From assembly GCA_015233035.1 (NCBI GenBank), contig JADFYM010000001.1:1-64000 (forward strand): 64,000 nt of DNA, in the 5' to 3' direction. Origin of the DNA: Magnetococcales bacterium. Lineage in GTDB: Bacteria; Pseudomonadota; Magnetococcia; Magnetococcales; Magnetaquicoccaceae. Positions 1 through 8,200 of the stretch are shown here, one piece after another. Each line of letters begins with the position of its first letter. Position 1 is the stretch's first letter. The translations under genes were made by a program, and so were the position numbers. The notes under the pieces are model-generated. The model was given only the letters and a program-made list of their open reading frames with translations, was not told the origin of the DNA and did no database searches.

Positions 1-42
1 CACAGACTCTTAGGGTTAGGGTTGGCCCTGTAAAACGAACAA

Positions 43-105
43 CCCACCTCCAGCCAGGGACGGGTAATGAAACGTGATCCAATCGTGGATGACGGTATCG
101 GGAGG
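43..105 (+). promoter_or_regulatory. Flagellin-type leader, copy A (box, hairpin, SD)
   Basis: This leader precedes a decayed flagellin start at 114. It contains the box CCCACCTCCAGCCAGGGA at 43-60. A hairpin follows with arms 73-81 and 86-94 (CGTGATCCA against TGGATGACG, one internal mismatch) and the tetraloop ATCG. The SD site GGGAGG is at 100-105, five bases after the hairpin. The same order of parts occurs at 491-553 and 2621-2682 upstream of the two intact flagellins. The function, probably post-transcriptional control, is inferred. Confidence 0.6.
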
Positions 106-113
106 TAACGCAC

Positions 114-242
114 ATGTCTGTCATCAATCAATCCCCTCGGGCTTTGTTTGGCCCACCCTCGGTCGCAGTGCTTCTTCGCACCCTGAAGCCAGCGGCCACC
201 CGATACACTCAGCCGGAATGCCCTTGTTTGGTCTTTGCCTGA
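114..242 (+). pseudogene. Remnant 5' end of a third flagellin gene
   Basis: An ATG at 114, eight bases after a strong GGGAGG, opens a 42-codon frame. Its first residues, MSVINQS, look like the start of a flagellin (families begin MSVINTN or MALVINSN). After about seven codons all resemblance to flagellin stops: the rest is Pro/Arg/Cys-containing and lacks the conserved helix with LSSGLRIN. The leader upstream is the one used by the two intact flagellins downstream. The simplest reading is a flagellin copy that lost almost all of its coding sequence but kept its leader. A real short peptide cannot be excluded. Confidence 0.5.
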
Positions 243-490
243 TCTGAAACAGCCCAGTTTTTCTGCGCCAGTGCCGATATTGGTCGGTTGCTGCCGGAGG
301 AGAGGATGTTTTGGGCAATTTAGATTAGTTATGTTTTTAATTTTGCGGCTTTTTTGGCTGAATGGGATTTTTTGACGCATTTGCATAACTTAAGTTTGGG
401 ATGATGGATGATCCCCGACTGTTGGCAGCAGCGGACACACAAATTGATTTGTGTGATGGGCCGGGCCGGCCCTGTAAACAGAATGAATGG
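243..490. other. Non-coding stretch upstream of flagellin 1
   Basis: No believable gene is seen here. The stretch contains an AT-rich part (about 325-400), which may hold the flagellin promoter, and the perfect palindrome at 436-455. I could not recognise a convincing sigma-28 or sigma-54 promoter by eye. Confidence 0.4.
436..455. promoter_or_regulatory. Perfect 9-bp inverted repeat upstream of flagellin 1
   Basis: The arms CACACAAAT (436-444) and ATTTGTGTG (447-455) are perfectly complementary with a 2-base centre. The site lies about 107 bases before the flagellin start and just upstream of the conserved leader box. A dimeric-regulator operator fits better than a terminator, because no T-run follows. 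No known binding consensus was matched. Confidence 0.45.
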
Positions 491-553
491 CCCACCTCCA
501 ACCAGGGACGGAATGATTTTATGGAATACCAAGAGGTATTCTTGACAAGGAGG
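491..553 (+). promoter_or_regulatory. Flagellin-type leader, copy B
   Basis: The box CCCACCTCCAACCAGGGA at 491-508 is followed by a hairpin with arms GAATACC (524-530) and GGTATTC (535-541) and the tetraloop AAGA. The SD site AAGGAGG is at 547-553, five bases after the hairpin. The stem sequence differs completely from copies A and C while the pairing is kept, which points to selection on RNA structure. Confidence 0.6.
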
Positions 554-561
554 ATTTACCC

Positions 562-1413
562 ATGGCTCTCGTAATTAATTCCAATATCGCGTCGTTGAAT
601 GCCCAACGTAATCTGGCGAGCAGCACCAGAGCGTTGTCGAAATCGTACCAGAGATTGTCTTCTGGTTTGCGTATCAACACGGCATCAGATGACGCGGCTG
701 GTTTGGCGATATCGCAGCGGATGACGGCCCAGATCAACGGCTTGAACCAGGCAGTGAGCAACGCCAACGATGCCATTTCGGTGATTCAGATTGGAGATGG
801 TGCCCTGTCGCAGACCACCGACAATTTGCAGCGGATGCGTGAGTTGGCGGTTCAGGCGGCCAATGACACCAATGTGACGAGCGACCGGACGGATTTGCAG
901 AAAGAGATCAACCAGTTGGCTCTTGAAATCAGCCGGATTGCCAACACATCGCAGTTCAACAATCAGAATTTGTTGAGTGGCGGTGTGGCGGGTGGCATCA
1001 CCTTCCAGGTGGGTGCCAATCAGAACCAGACCATCACGGTGTCTATTGGTGCCATGGGTGCTTCGGCGTTGGGTGTGGATACCATGAATATGGCGAGTTT
1101 CACCATGGGTACCACCCAGTCTGCCAACCAGGCGGCCGCCGAATCGGCGATTAGCAAGATTGACCATGCCATTGATTCCGTGACGAGTATGCGGGCCACG
1201 TTGGGTGCCATGCAGAATCGTTTTGAGGCGGTGGTTTCCAATCTGAGCAATATCTCCTTGAATACCTCGACGGCTCGGTCGCGGATCATGGATGCGGACA
1301 TCGCGGCGGAAACGGCGAACATGACCCAGAATAACATCATGCAGCAGGCGGGAACGGCGGTCCTGGCGCAAGCGAATCAGCAGCCTGCCCTGATCCTGAA
1401 GTTGTTGCAATAG
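562..1413 (+). CDS. Flagellin (short type)
   Basis: This 283-residue flagellin is the filament subunit exported by the flagellar type III system. The N-terminal D0/D1 helices are plain: MALVINSNIASLN at the start, then LSSGLRINTASDDAAGLAIS near residues 32-51. The C-terminal D0/D1 part ends in a Gln/Ala-rich helix with VLAQANQQP and Leu-rich last residues. Between them is only a small variable segment, so the outer D2/D3 domains of long flagellins are missing. The start follows AAGGAGG by eight bases. It is a paralogue of the flagellin at 2690. The gene has its own structured leader and is separated from the next flagellin by about 1.3 kb rich in repeats, so it is probably a separate transcript. 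Confidence 0.97.
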   Translation: MALVINSNIASLNAQRNLASSTRALSKSYQRLSSGLRINTASDDAAGLAISQRMTAQINGLNQAVSNANDAISVIQIGDGALSQTTDNLQRMRELAVQAANDTNVTSDRTDLQKEINQLALEISRIANTSQFNNQNLLSGGVAGGITFQVGANQNQTITVSIGAMGASALGVDTMNMASFTMGTTQSANQAAAESAISKIDHAIDSVTSMRATLGAMQNRFEAVVSNLSNISLNTSTARSRIMDADIAAETANMTQNNIMQQAGTAVLAQANQQPALILKLLQ

Positions 1414-1462
1414 GCTGTAGTGTCCTGATCCTGAAATGAATAAAAAAAAAGGGTGGAGGGGT

Positions 1463-1490
1463 CTGGGGAGGCGGTTCTCCGCCTCCCCAG
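1463..1490. repeat. GC-rich 12-bp stem hairpin (repeat module 1)
   Basis: The arms CTGGGGAGGCGG (1463-1474) and CCGCCTCCCCAG (1479-1490) are perfect, with a TTCT loop. The same hairpin, with CTGGGGAGGC arms, occurs in inverse orientation at 45257-45284. A run of nine A lies before it, so on the minus strand it looks like a hairpin followed at a distance by a T-run. It may also stop flagellin transcription, but no T-run follows on the plus strand. Confidence 0.6.
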
Positions 1491-1652
1491 GGGGGGCCCA
1501 CAGACGGTTGGCGTATAAAAATTGGGCGGGATTGTTCGTTCCGTGTGGTCGATAATAGTTATTGTCATGAACACCTTTGGGTTGGTCATGGCGCGGACGG
1601 GTGCAGGTCAATCGTGAGTTTGTTGTTGTGGCAGGGAGTTTGTGGCGGGCGG

Positions 1653-1790
1653 GCCTTGATCATCGTTTCGGCCATGCCAGTCAGAACCCTGGATTCCCGC
1701 CTTCGCGGGAATGACGAGCGATCCCTATTTCCGTCATGCCCGCGAAGGCGGGCATCCAGGAGAGTTCGTGGACGAAACGATCATCAAGGC
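1653..1790. repeat. MITE-like element, copy 1
   Basis: The ends GCCTTGATCATCGTTTCG (1653-1670) and CGAAACGATCATCAAGGC (1773-1790) are inverted repeats with one mismatch. The inside holds two facing long palindromes based on ATTCCC-N8-GGGAAT (1693-1712) and its GCCCGC variant. The 9-base direct repeat TGGCGGGCG flanks it at 1643-1651 and 1795-1803, as expected for a target duplication. It encodes no transposase. The inner palindrome matches the form of the Neisseria dRS3 repeat (ATTCCC-N8-GGGAAT). Confidence 0.7.
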
Positions 1791-2142
1791 TGGCTGGCGG
1801 GCGTGCCCGCGATCCCAGGCGAGACGATTGGCACGGGCGAGGTCTGGTGTTGACATACTCGGAGGGTGTGCGCGGTGATTTTTGCCTCCTGCGGTAGGGG
1901 AGGCGTATGGCGAATATTCTGCCGGGAGCGCGCTGGACAAACCGCTTATGGTCTATCCGGGCGAACTGCGGACCGTGTGTCGGGATGGGTTGCTGACAGC
2001 CTGAGCACCGGTTTGGATGGGGATGCCATGGACATCCATTGGTATCAATCAACGGTATGATAGGAGGAATGTGCCGGTTTGACAGGATGATGGAATGATA
2101 CAGACAGCATCTTGGCAGGCCTTGATCATCTGTTTGGCCAGT

Positions 2143-2210
2143 GGGGGCTTTGCCCCCAACCCCACCAGGGGCTTTGCCCCTGGACCCCACCAGGGGGATG
2201 ATCCCCCTGG
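2143..2210. repeat. Triple stem-loop repeat (module 3), copy 1
   Basis: Three consecutive hairpins are present. GGGGGC/GCCCCC is at 2143-2157, CCAGGGGC/GCCCCTGG at 2165-2183, and CCAGGGGG/CCCCCTGG at 2190-2210. The same three in reverse order and orientation are at 45147-45214. No protein is encoded. Confidence 0.75.
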
Positions 2211-2620
2211 ACCCGCGAATATTTAAAAAGAAACGGGTGCAAGGGCTGGAGCGGCGGTTTTTCGTCGCCCCAGTGGCTGGATGATCCATGCCTCGTGGTA
2301 GACAGGCAATGCGTGCCGCGCTGCCGACGTAGACCGTCGGGAGGCCATGGCAACGCAGGTCAGAGACAGTCTCTTGGCGGGCATTTCTATGCCCGGGAGA
2401 ATCCAGGCCGGTTGCGTCGACGTGTTCCCAGACGTTGACAAAGCGGTCAACACCGGTTGCGTGAGTAGAGCAGCCTGGGCGTTACACTGTTCTGGTCCCG
2501 CCTCGTTTACAGGATGATGATTAAGCGTAATCCGCGATACATTCGTCTGTTGAGAATGCCGCGTTAGCCCCTGGGTTGTCGGGGCGCGAGTGATCGGACC
2601 GGTCACTTTAAACGAACGGT

Positions 2621-2682
2621 CCACCTCCAGCCAGGGATGGATTTTAATGTGCATATCATGAGATATGCACAAATTTGGGAGG
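2621..2682 (+). promoter_or_regulatory. Flagellin-type leader, copy C
   Basis: The box CCACCTCCAGCCAGGGA at 2621-2637 is followed by a perfect hairpin, GTGCATATC (2649-2657) with GATATGCAC (2662-2670) and loop ATGA. The SD GGGAGG is at 2677-2682, six bases after the hairpin and seven before the ATG at 2690. Upstream, a near-palindrome GTGATCGG-A-CCGGTCAC lies at 2590-2606. Confidence 0.6.
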
Positions 2683-2689
2683 AACGACA

Positions 2690-3541
2690 ATGGCTTTAAC
2701 AATCAACTCCAACATTGCATCACTGAACGCACAACGCAACTTGGCGACCAGCAGTGCCTCGCTGGGCAGCACGTACAGAAGATTGTCTTCCGGCTTGCGG
2801 ATCAACAGCTCGGCGGATGATGCCGCCGGTCTGGCGATCAGCGATCGGATGGCCTCGCAGATTCGTGGTTTCAACCAGTCGATCAGCGATGCCAACGACA
2901 CCGTTTCGTTGATTCAGGTGGCAGACAGTGCCCTGTCGCAGACCACGGATGATTTGCAACGGATGCGTGAGTTGTCGGTCCAGGCCGCCAACGACACCAA
3001 CATCACCAGTGACCGCAAGGACATGCAGTTGGAGATGAACCAGTTGGTGCAGGAGATTGACCGGCTGGCGAACAACACGCAGTTCAACAATCAGCATCTG
3101 TTGCAGGGCAGCTTTGGCCTGGGCAAGCAGTTCCAGGTGGGTGCCAACACGAATCAGACCATCACGGTGACCATCCAGAGCATGGGTGCCAACGCGCTGG
3201 GAATGAATTCCGGACAGATGCTCAGTTTTGGTGCAGGTACCACCGGGTCGGCCAACCAGGCGGCGGCGGAGTCGGCGATTCAGCGGATCGACAATGCCAT
3301 CGGTTCGGTGACCTCCATGCGGGCCACCTTGGGTGCGATGCAGAATCGTTTCACGGCGGCGATCACCAGCATGACCAGCATGTCCACGAATGTGTCGAGT
3401 GCCAAGGCGGCCATCACGGATGCGGACATGGCGTCGGAAACGGCCAACATGACCAAGAACAGCATCCTGCAACAGGCGGGTGCGGCGGTCTTGGCCCAAG
3501 CCAATCAGCAGCCGTCTATCGTCTTGACGTTGCTCAAGTAG
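2690..3541 (+). CDS. Flagellin (short type), second copy
   Basis: This 283-residue filament protein is a close paralogue of the one at 562. Conserved pieces are MALTINSNIASLN, LSSGLRINSSADDAAGLAIS, the central repeat-like segment FQVGANTNQTITV, and the C-terminal VLAQANQQP. The ATG at 2690 is preferred over the in-frame TTG at 2675, because the SD GGGAGG lies between them at the right distance from 2690. The outer domains are absent. flaG follows 138 bases downstream on the same strand after a hairpin. Confidence 0.97.
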   Translation: MALTINSNIASLNAQRNLATSSASLGSTYRRLSSGLRINSSADDAAGLAISDRMASQIRGFNQSISDANDTVSLIQVADSALSQTTDDLQRMRELSVQAANDTNITSDRKDMQLEMNQLVQEIDRLANNTQFNNQHLLQGSFGLGKQFQVGANTNQTITVTIQSMGANALGMNSGQMLSFGAGTTGSANQAAAESAIQRIDNAIGSVTSMRATLGAMQNRFTAAITSMTSMSTNVSSAKAAITDADMASETANMTKNSILQQAGAAVLAQANQQPSIVLTLLK

Positions 3542-3577
3542 GTTTGAGCAACCTCGGCCGAATTGTTCGGCATCCGT

Positions 3578-3610
3578 CCCCCATCGCCATGGTTTGGTGG
3601 CGATTGGGGG
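3578..3610 (+). terminator. Hairpin between flagellin 2 and flaG
   Basis: The arms CCCCCATCGCCA (3578-3589) and TGGCGATTGGGGG (3598-3610) pair over 12 bases with one bulged T. No T-run follows, so it could be a weak terminator, an mRNA 3' protecting hairpin or an intercistronic attenuator. Confidence 0.4.
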
Positions 3611-3639
3611 GCGGTAGACCTTACCGTGTACGTCGCCAT

Positions 3640-3655
3640 CCTCGTGTACACGAGG
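3640..3655. promoter_or_regulatory. 16-bp perfect palindrome upstream of flaG
   Basis: CCTCGTGTACACGAGG reads the same on both strands. It lies 24 bases before the flaG start, just upstream of the SD AGGAGGAG. It suits a dimeric regulator site or a small hairpin; no known consensus was matched. Confidence 0.4.
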
Positions 3656-3679
3656 GTGGCGGTGTCAGGAGGAGATGCG

Positions 3680-4069
3680 ATGGAGAATATCGCCGCCTAT
3701 GGGATGAACACGGTGCAAATGGAGTCGGTTAATGCAGGGGCACGGATCTTTTCCGAACGACCCGCTCTGGAACAGTCTGCGTCAGGAGCTTTTGACGCAC
3801 AACTGGCCAAGGCCGAGTTGGCATTTTGGGATGATCAATTGGGATCGACGCAACCGGGTTTGAAAAATCTGGCTGAGGAGATCACCCACACATTGTCCGG
3901 CCTCAAGAGTCTGCATCTGAGTATGGATCAAGAGAGGCAGCATGTCGTGGTTCGTGTGGTAGACAGGGAGACCAACAAGGTTGTTCGGCAACTGCCCAGT
4001 CGGCAGATGGTGGATCTGGTCAAACAGATGCGCGATCTGGAGGGTTTGTTGTTCAAGGCCTCTTCCTGA
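3680..4069 (+). CDS. flaG: FlaG family flagellar protein
   Basis: This 129-residue protein has the FlaG fold signature in its second half: a beta strand with HVVVRVVDRETNKVVRQLP, then a helix with LVKQMRDLEGLL. FlaG proteins in polar flagellates are coded next to flagellin and affect filament length; the molecular role is poorly defined. The N-terminal half is variable, as usual in the family. The start at 3680 follows AGGAGGAG and gives a normal family length. It lies directly after the second flagellin, a standard order for flaA-flaG pairs. Confidence 0.88.
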   Translation: MENIAAYGMNTVQMESVNAGARIFSERPALEQSASGAFDAQLAKAELAFWDDQLGSTQPGLKNLAEEITHTLSGLKSLHLSMDQERQHVVVRVVDRETNKVVRQLPSRQMVDLVKQMRDLEGLLFKASS

Positions 4070-4098
4070 GACCCAGGCAATGGCACGTACCATCCGCT

Positions 4099-4119
4099 TT
4101 GGGGGCTTATGGCCCCCAA
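4099..4119. terminator. Hairpin between convergent flaG and nuclease genes
   Basis: TTGGGGGC (4099-4106) pairs perfectly with GCCCCCAA (4112-4119) around a 5-base loop. It sits 30 bases after the flaG stop, in the gap between convergent genes, and so may serve both strands. No long T-run is present. Confidence 0.45.
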
Positions 4120-4268
4120 GGCTTTGCCACCTGACGCTCTCATCGGCGGCACACACAACGGTTCTCCAGTTTTCATCACGTTAAATATGGACTATACAGT
4201 TTCCAGATCCTCCTCCAGGATCCTGGCACCCTGGCCCGCAAGTTCTGTTGATGGCATCCTGACCCCGC

Positions 4269-5189
4269 TCAGGCAGCAAACACCTCTTCCAGAGACTGGG
4301 CGAACAGAATATTTTCACTCCACACGCCAATGCGTTCCAGATCGGCCGTGTTGACCTTGGCGGTTGCCCACTCTGGCAGGGGTACAAATTTGCGCCGGAG
4401 CAGTCTGGTCAACAAGGCAGCGGCCTCTTCCTGGCGGCCTTCCTGGCGGCCTTCCTGGCGGCCTTCCTGGTGGCCTCTCTGTTCCGCAAACATAATGGCG
4501 CCACGCTGATCCTGGATAAAAATCTCCCGCCTCTCCTGGTCATCCAACTCTTCCGGGGTCAGACTTGCCTTGTTGGCGATTGCAAAGGCTTTGTTGATCG
4601 CCGGTTCCTCGGCCAACGTTTTGGGCACCATCTCCAAATCACCGGCATGTTGCATAAAATAGAACCACTTATCCACGACACTTTCCAACTGATCTTCCTG
4701 TTTGTGGAATTTTGGTAATTCAGCGAAGACCAACTCCAGATCATCCATGGCCACCTCCGGGTTGGCAGCGGCCCGCAGCATGAAGCGGTTGATTTGGCTG
4801 GCCAACTCGCCAAACATGACAAAGTCCGTGATGGTGATCGCCACCACACTCGTCAACAAATAATACTGCTCCCCCTGCTGGAGCTGGTTGGCATAGGCCT
4901 TACAGATATTGTACAGGAGCCTCTTTTCCAGTCCCGCCACATTGAGAACCTGCATCTCAACGATGTAGTCCCGACCGTTCTGGTCTTTGACCCGGACATC
5001 CAGATAGGTGTCTTTCATCCCCCTGATTTTCGGTGCCAGATAGGGATCCAGAATCTGCACCGAAGTGATCAGGTGGGGGGGCTGGAGAGAGAGCAGGGCA
5101 TTCAAAAAACTGATCAGAATGTCGCCGCTCTCCTTGGAGCCGAAGATCTTTTTGAAAGCAAAATCCGTTTTTGGATTTAAGAATCGCAT
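4269..5189 (-). CDS. Rpn/PD-(D/E)XK family nuclease (transposase-like)
   Basis: This 306-residue protein of the Rpn/PDDEXK_2 group begins MRFLNPKTDFAFKKIFG, the hallmark of the family. Family members are DNA endonucleases linked to recombination. Probable catalytic residues are D64 (in YLDVRV) and E78-x-Q80 (in IVEMQ). Near the C-terminus the four-residue unit EGRQ/QEGR is repeated three to four times, from 12-base direct repeats near 4430-4475 that could change copy number by slippage. The gene starts 25 bases after the stop of the giant surface-protein gene on the same strand, so it may be read through from it. Such genes are scattered and mobile, so the link with the giant gene may be accidental. 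Confidence 0.85.
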   Translation of the reverse strand: MRFLNPKTDFAFKKIFGSKESGDILISFLNALLSLQPPHLITSVQILDPYLAPKIRGMKDTYLDVRVKDQNGRDYIVEMQVLNVAGLEKRLLYNICKAYANQLQQGEQYYLLTSVVAITITDFVMFGELASQINRFMLRAAANPEVAMDDLELVFAELPKFHKQEDQLESVVDKWFYFMQHAGDLEMVPKTLAEEPAINKAFAIANKASLTPEELDDQERREIFIQDQRGAIMFAEQRGHQEGRQEGRQEGRQEEAAALLTRLLRRKFVPLPEWATAKVNTADLERIGVWSENILFAQSLEEVFAA

Positions 5190-5214
5190 CTGAAATGCCT
5201 CTCTGGGATACCCA

Positions 5215-8200
5215 TCAATGCAGCAGATTCAACACCACCTCCGTATCCACCAGCAAGGTATGCAAACCATCCACACTCCTGTGGACCACATAGGTATCCG
5301 CCCCAATTGTCGCATGGCCAGCGGCATCGGTCGTATGGCTGACCCCATCCACCACCACTGAGCTGTTCACACTCAGCATGGTATCAATCGCATGTTGGAC
5401 ATTGACCACGTCTCCGGCATCGCCGTTGACCAGGAGTGGATGTTCGCTGCCGGACAAATCCAAAATATCATGGATGTTCAGGGTGTTATGACCCCCACTC
5501 CGCATGTCCACCTTGTCGGTACCGGACAATGACTGATTGGCCAGCAGGTTGGACAGGTCCAGCGAAGAACCGGTGCTGACCATGGTCAGGGAATCGCCAT
5601 TATGTTGCAGGGCGACGCCGTCCCAGTTCAGAATATTGGCCAAGTGGCTGTAATCCGGCTGAGTGCTGCCGGTGCCACTCCCCGCAGTGTCCGTACTGGG
5701 CGCAGCCGAGCCGCTCGGGGTGGTGGTCTGATAGGCCAGTTGCACCTCGGCCATGGTCCCGGTATGGCCATCGGCATACTGCACCTGGGCAGCCCCCTCC
5801 ACGGTGTTGCCGTGCATGGTCGTCGCCCCGCTCGTATCCAGGGTGAGACCCAAGCCGGTGATACCCAACTGGGAGAGGGTGTGCAACTCGGGGGATTGGG
5901 CCACACCATCCTGATTCTGGTCCACCCAGACCTTCAGTTGGTTGAAGGCGGTGTCGCCCGCATCCAGCCAGCCATTGTGGTTGCTGTCCAGGGTGGTCAG
6001 GGCCCCCAGGCTCGAGGTGGCGTTGGGGACACTGTAGGGGGAGACCAGATTCTGGATGCCCTGCACATGACCATCCCCATGCGGGTCGAAGACCAACAGG
6101 CCATCCTGCGCCCCGACCCAACCGGTCGATTCGGCAATGCCATCGCCATTCATGTCAAAGTTGGGACCGGCACCAGGGGCGGTGAGGTGGATGCCGTTCC
6201 CGCTCAGGTCCAAGACCAGCGGGTCAGCCCCGGCACAGGTGACCCAATTGACACCACTGCCCACTATGGTGCCCGGCAGCGCATGGCTGCTGGAATTATC
6301 CGCAACCGCAGTGCCCGTTTGTACATCAAAATTCCCCCAATATCCCACCAGACCGGCCTCGTTGCCGGTGAGCGGGGTCACCTCATGCGCCTGAATCTGC
6401 GTTTGATTCAGCGAAATATTCCACAGAGAGATATTGTCGAGTTCGCCATTAAATCCCACCCCGCCATTCCCGGTTGGTGATGTGGTACCGTTATACTCAG
6501 CTCCCAGAACCAAGTGAGAAGCCGTTGTCGACGTGCTGGTGGGCACCGAACCCAGGAAGGAAAGCGTTTCGAGCTGTCCATCCACATAAAGCTGCAATTT
6601 GCTCGCATCCGTACTCTGCGTACCGTCATAGACGATGGCAATATTATGCCATTGATTGAGAGTCAGGTTGAGATTGGTCGTATGGGCATAGCCACCATTC
6701 ACCGCTATGGCAAGGTCACCGTGGTTGGGATCATAAACCTGCAACACCAGGGCACGGTCAGAATCGCCGGTACGCTTGCACAGCACGGTTTCATACATGT
6801 TGAACGCATTGAAATTGACATCGCTGGCCAGAGTATAGTGCGACGTACCATCCAGGGCGGCCACGTCGCCCAAATCCACCAGACCACCCGAACCATCGAA
6901 ACTCAGCGCGGTTCTGGTGGGGGGTGACGGCGGCGTATAGAGAAGATTGCCAAAATCGCTGTTCAGTGTCGTCAGATCACCGCCAGAGGGAGAATCCGTG
7001 GCCACCACCGTCACCGCCGCAACGATGTGTTGGGACACCAGGTTGGTCAGGAATTCCCCGGTCAGGCCAGCGGCATAGTCCGCCTCCAGGTTGGCCGTTG
7101 TGCCAGACAGCGATAGCGTCACGTGATTGTTCGCCGCCAGTTCTCCCAGCAGGGTGTGCAGTGCGGCACCCTCCGTCCCGGTCACGGTATAGGACAAGGT
7201 CACCGCACTGGCATCCGTCAAGGCCAGGCTGCTGATGTGGCTGGTGTTGGCGATCAGGTTGGACAGTACGGTCTGATTCACATCAGCCACGATGTCCGCC
7301 ACCGCCACAGGTTGCAAGACAGAGCCAAAATCGGCGACCAATGGTGCCATATCAGCGGCATGGACAGCATCTGTGATGCACAGACTGTTGATATGACTGC
7401 TATTGGCAGAGAGATCAGTCAAGTGGTTCTGCACATCGGCCACGGTGCCTGCAACCGCTACATTTTGTAGCTGACCAAAGTTAACCAACAACGGAACCAC
7501 ATCACCGGCATGGACAGCATCCGTGATGCACAGACTGCTGATGTGCGTGTTACCCAACAGAGAGTTCCAATGGACCTGCACACTGGTCAAAGTATCCGCA
7601 ACGGCCACACTTTGATCGGTACCAAACCCGGCGGCCAGGAAAGTGGCAACCGAATAGGAAACGGTGGAGTGCTCCAGGGTGGCCCCGAGATAGTTCAGGT
7701 AGGTTCCCGACGAGTTCAGAGAAGTCGTCGTCAGATCAAAACTATCCAATACCCTGCTACCGTCCACTGCGATGCGATATCCGAATACGGTAAATCCATT
7801 GTCTGATCCAGAGAGGGGAATCTCACTGGGATTCTCGAATATCCCATCCTGTGCGTTATACCATCCCATGGTATCGATCAGGTCGTAAGAGGTGACGCCG
7901 GTAGGTTCGGATGGGCGGTGAGTCGTATCATTGGCCCAGTCCGCGACATTAACCGTGTATGTTGTAGGTGTTCCACCGGCATAGTGCAGTGTAACCTGAA
8001 ACGCACTGGATCCGTTGGTAGAGGATGCGAAAATATTCAGATCACTGTAGGCTCCCGGAGTCACACTCAGAGAATGGGGGGTGGCACTCACAACTTTGTC
8101 CTGCAATACGTTGTTACCAGCATTGCCGTTGGTGGCGAGCAACTGCACGTCAGGATGGTTGCCGTTCGCCGCATAATAACCATCATCTGTCAACCCCACT

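Larger units (their letters stand above)
1414..2589. other. Repeat-rich intergenic region between flagellins
   Basis: This 1.2 kb stretch has no supported gene. It holds a GC-rich hairpin (1463-1490), a MITE-like element (1653-1790), a degraded copy of that element's end (GCCTTGATCATC at 2119-2130), a triple stem-loop (2143-2210), and a diverged GC-rich hairpin near 2240-2285. The remainder shows nothing I recognise. Small open frames here come from the repeats, for example the RRRASR and FAGMT peptides of the MITE-like element. Confidence 0.7.

Noticed and set aside
11-26. TTAGGGTTAGGGTT resembling vertebrate telomere repeats
   Set aside because: Only about two units, in a clearly bacterial context; chance similarity.
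243-561. Sigma-28 or sigma-54 promoter for flagellin 1
   Set aside because: I looked for TAAA-N15-GCCGATAA and for TGGCAC-N5-TTGC forms and found only poor matches, for example around 391-412.
1545-1940. Small frames with SCPRRRAS, MPAFAGMT or SREGGNPG-like peptides (also near 36479 and 45360)
   Set aside because: These are translations of the MITE-like repeat, a common source of false genes in proteobacteria.
685-3499. Minus-strand frames of 259-308 codons across both flagellin genes
   Set aside because: Both mirror the flagellin coding sequence; the plus-strand proteins are unmistakable.
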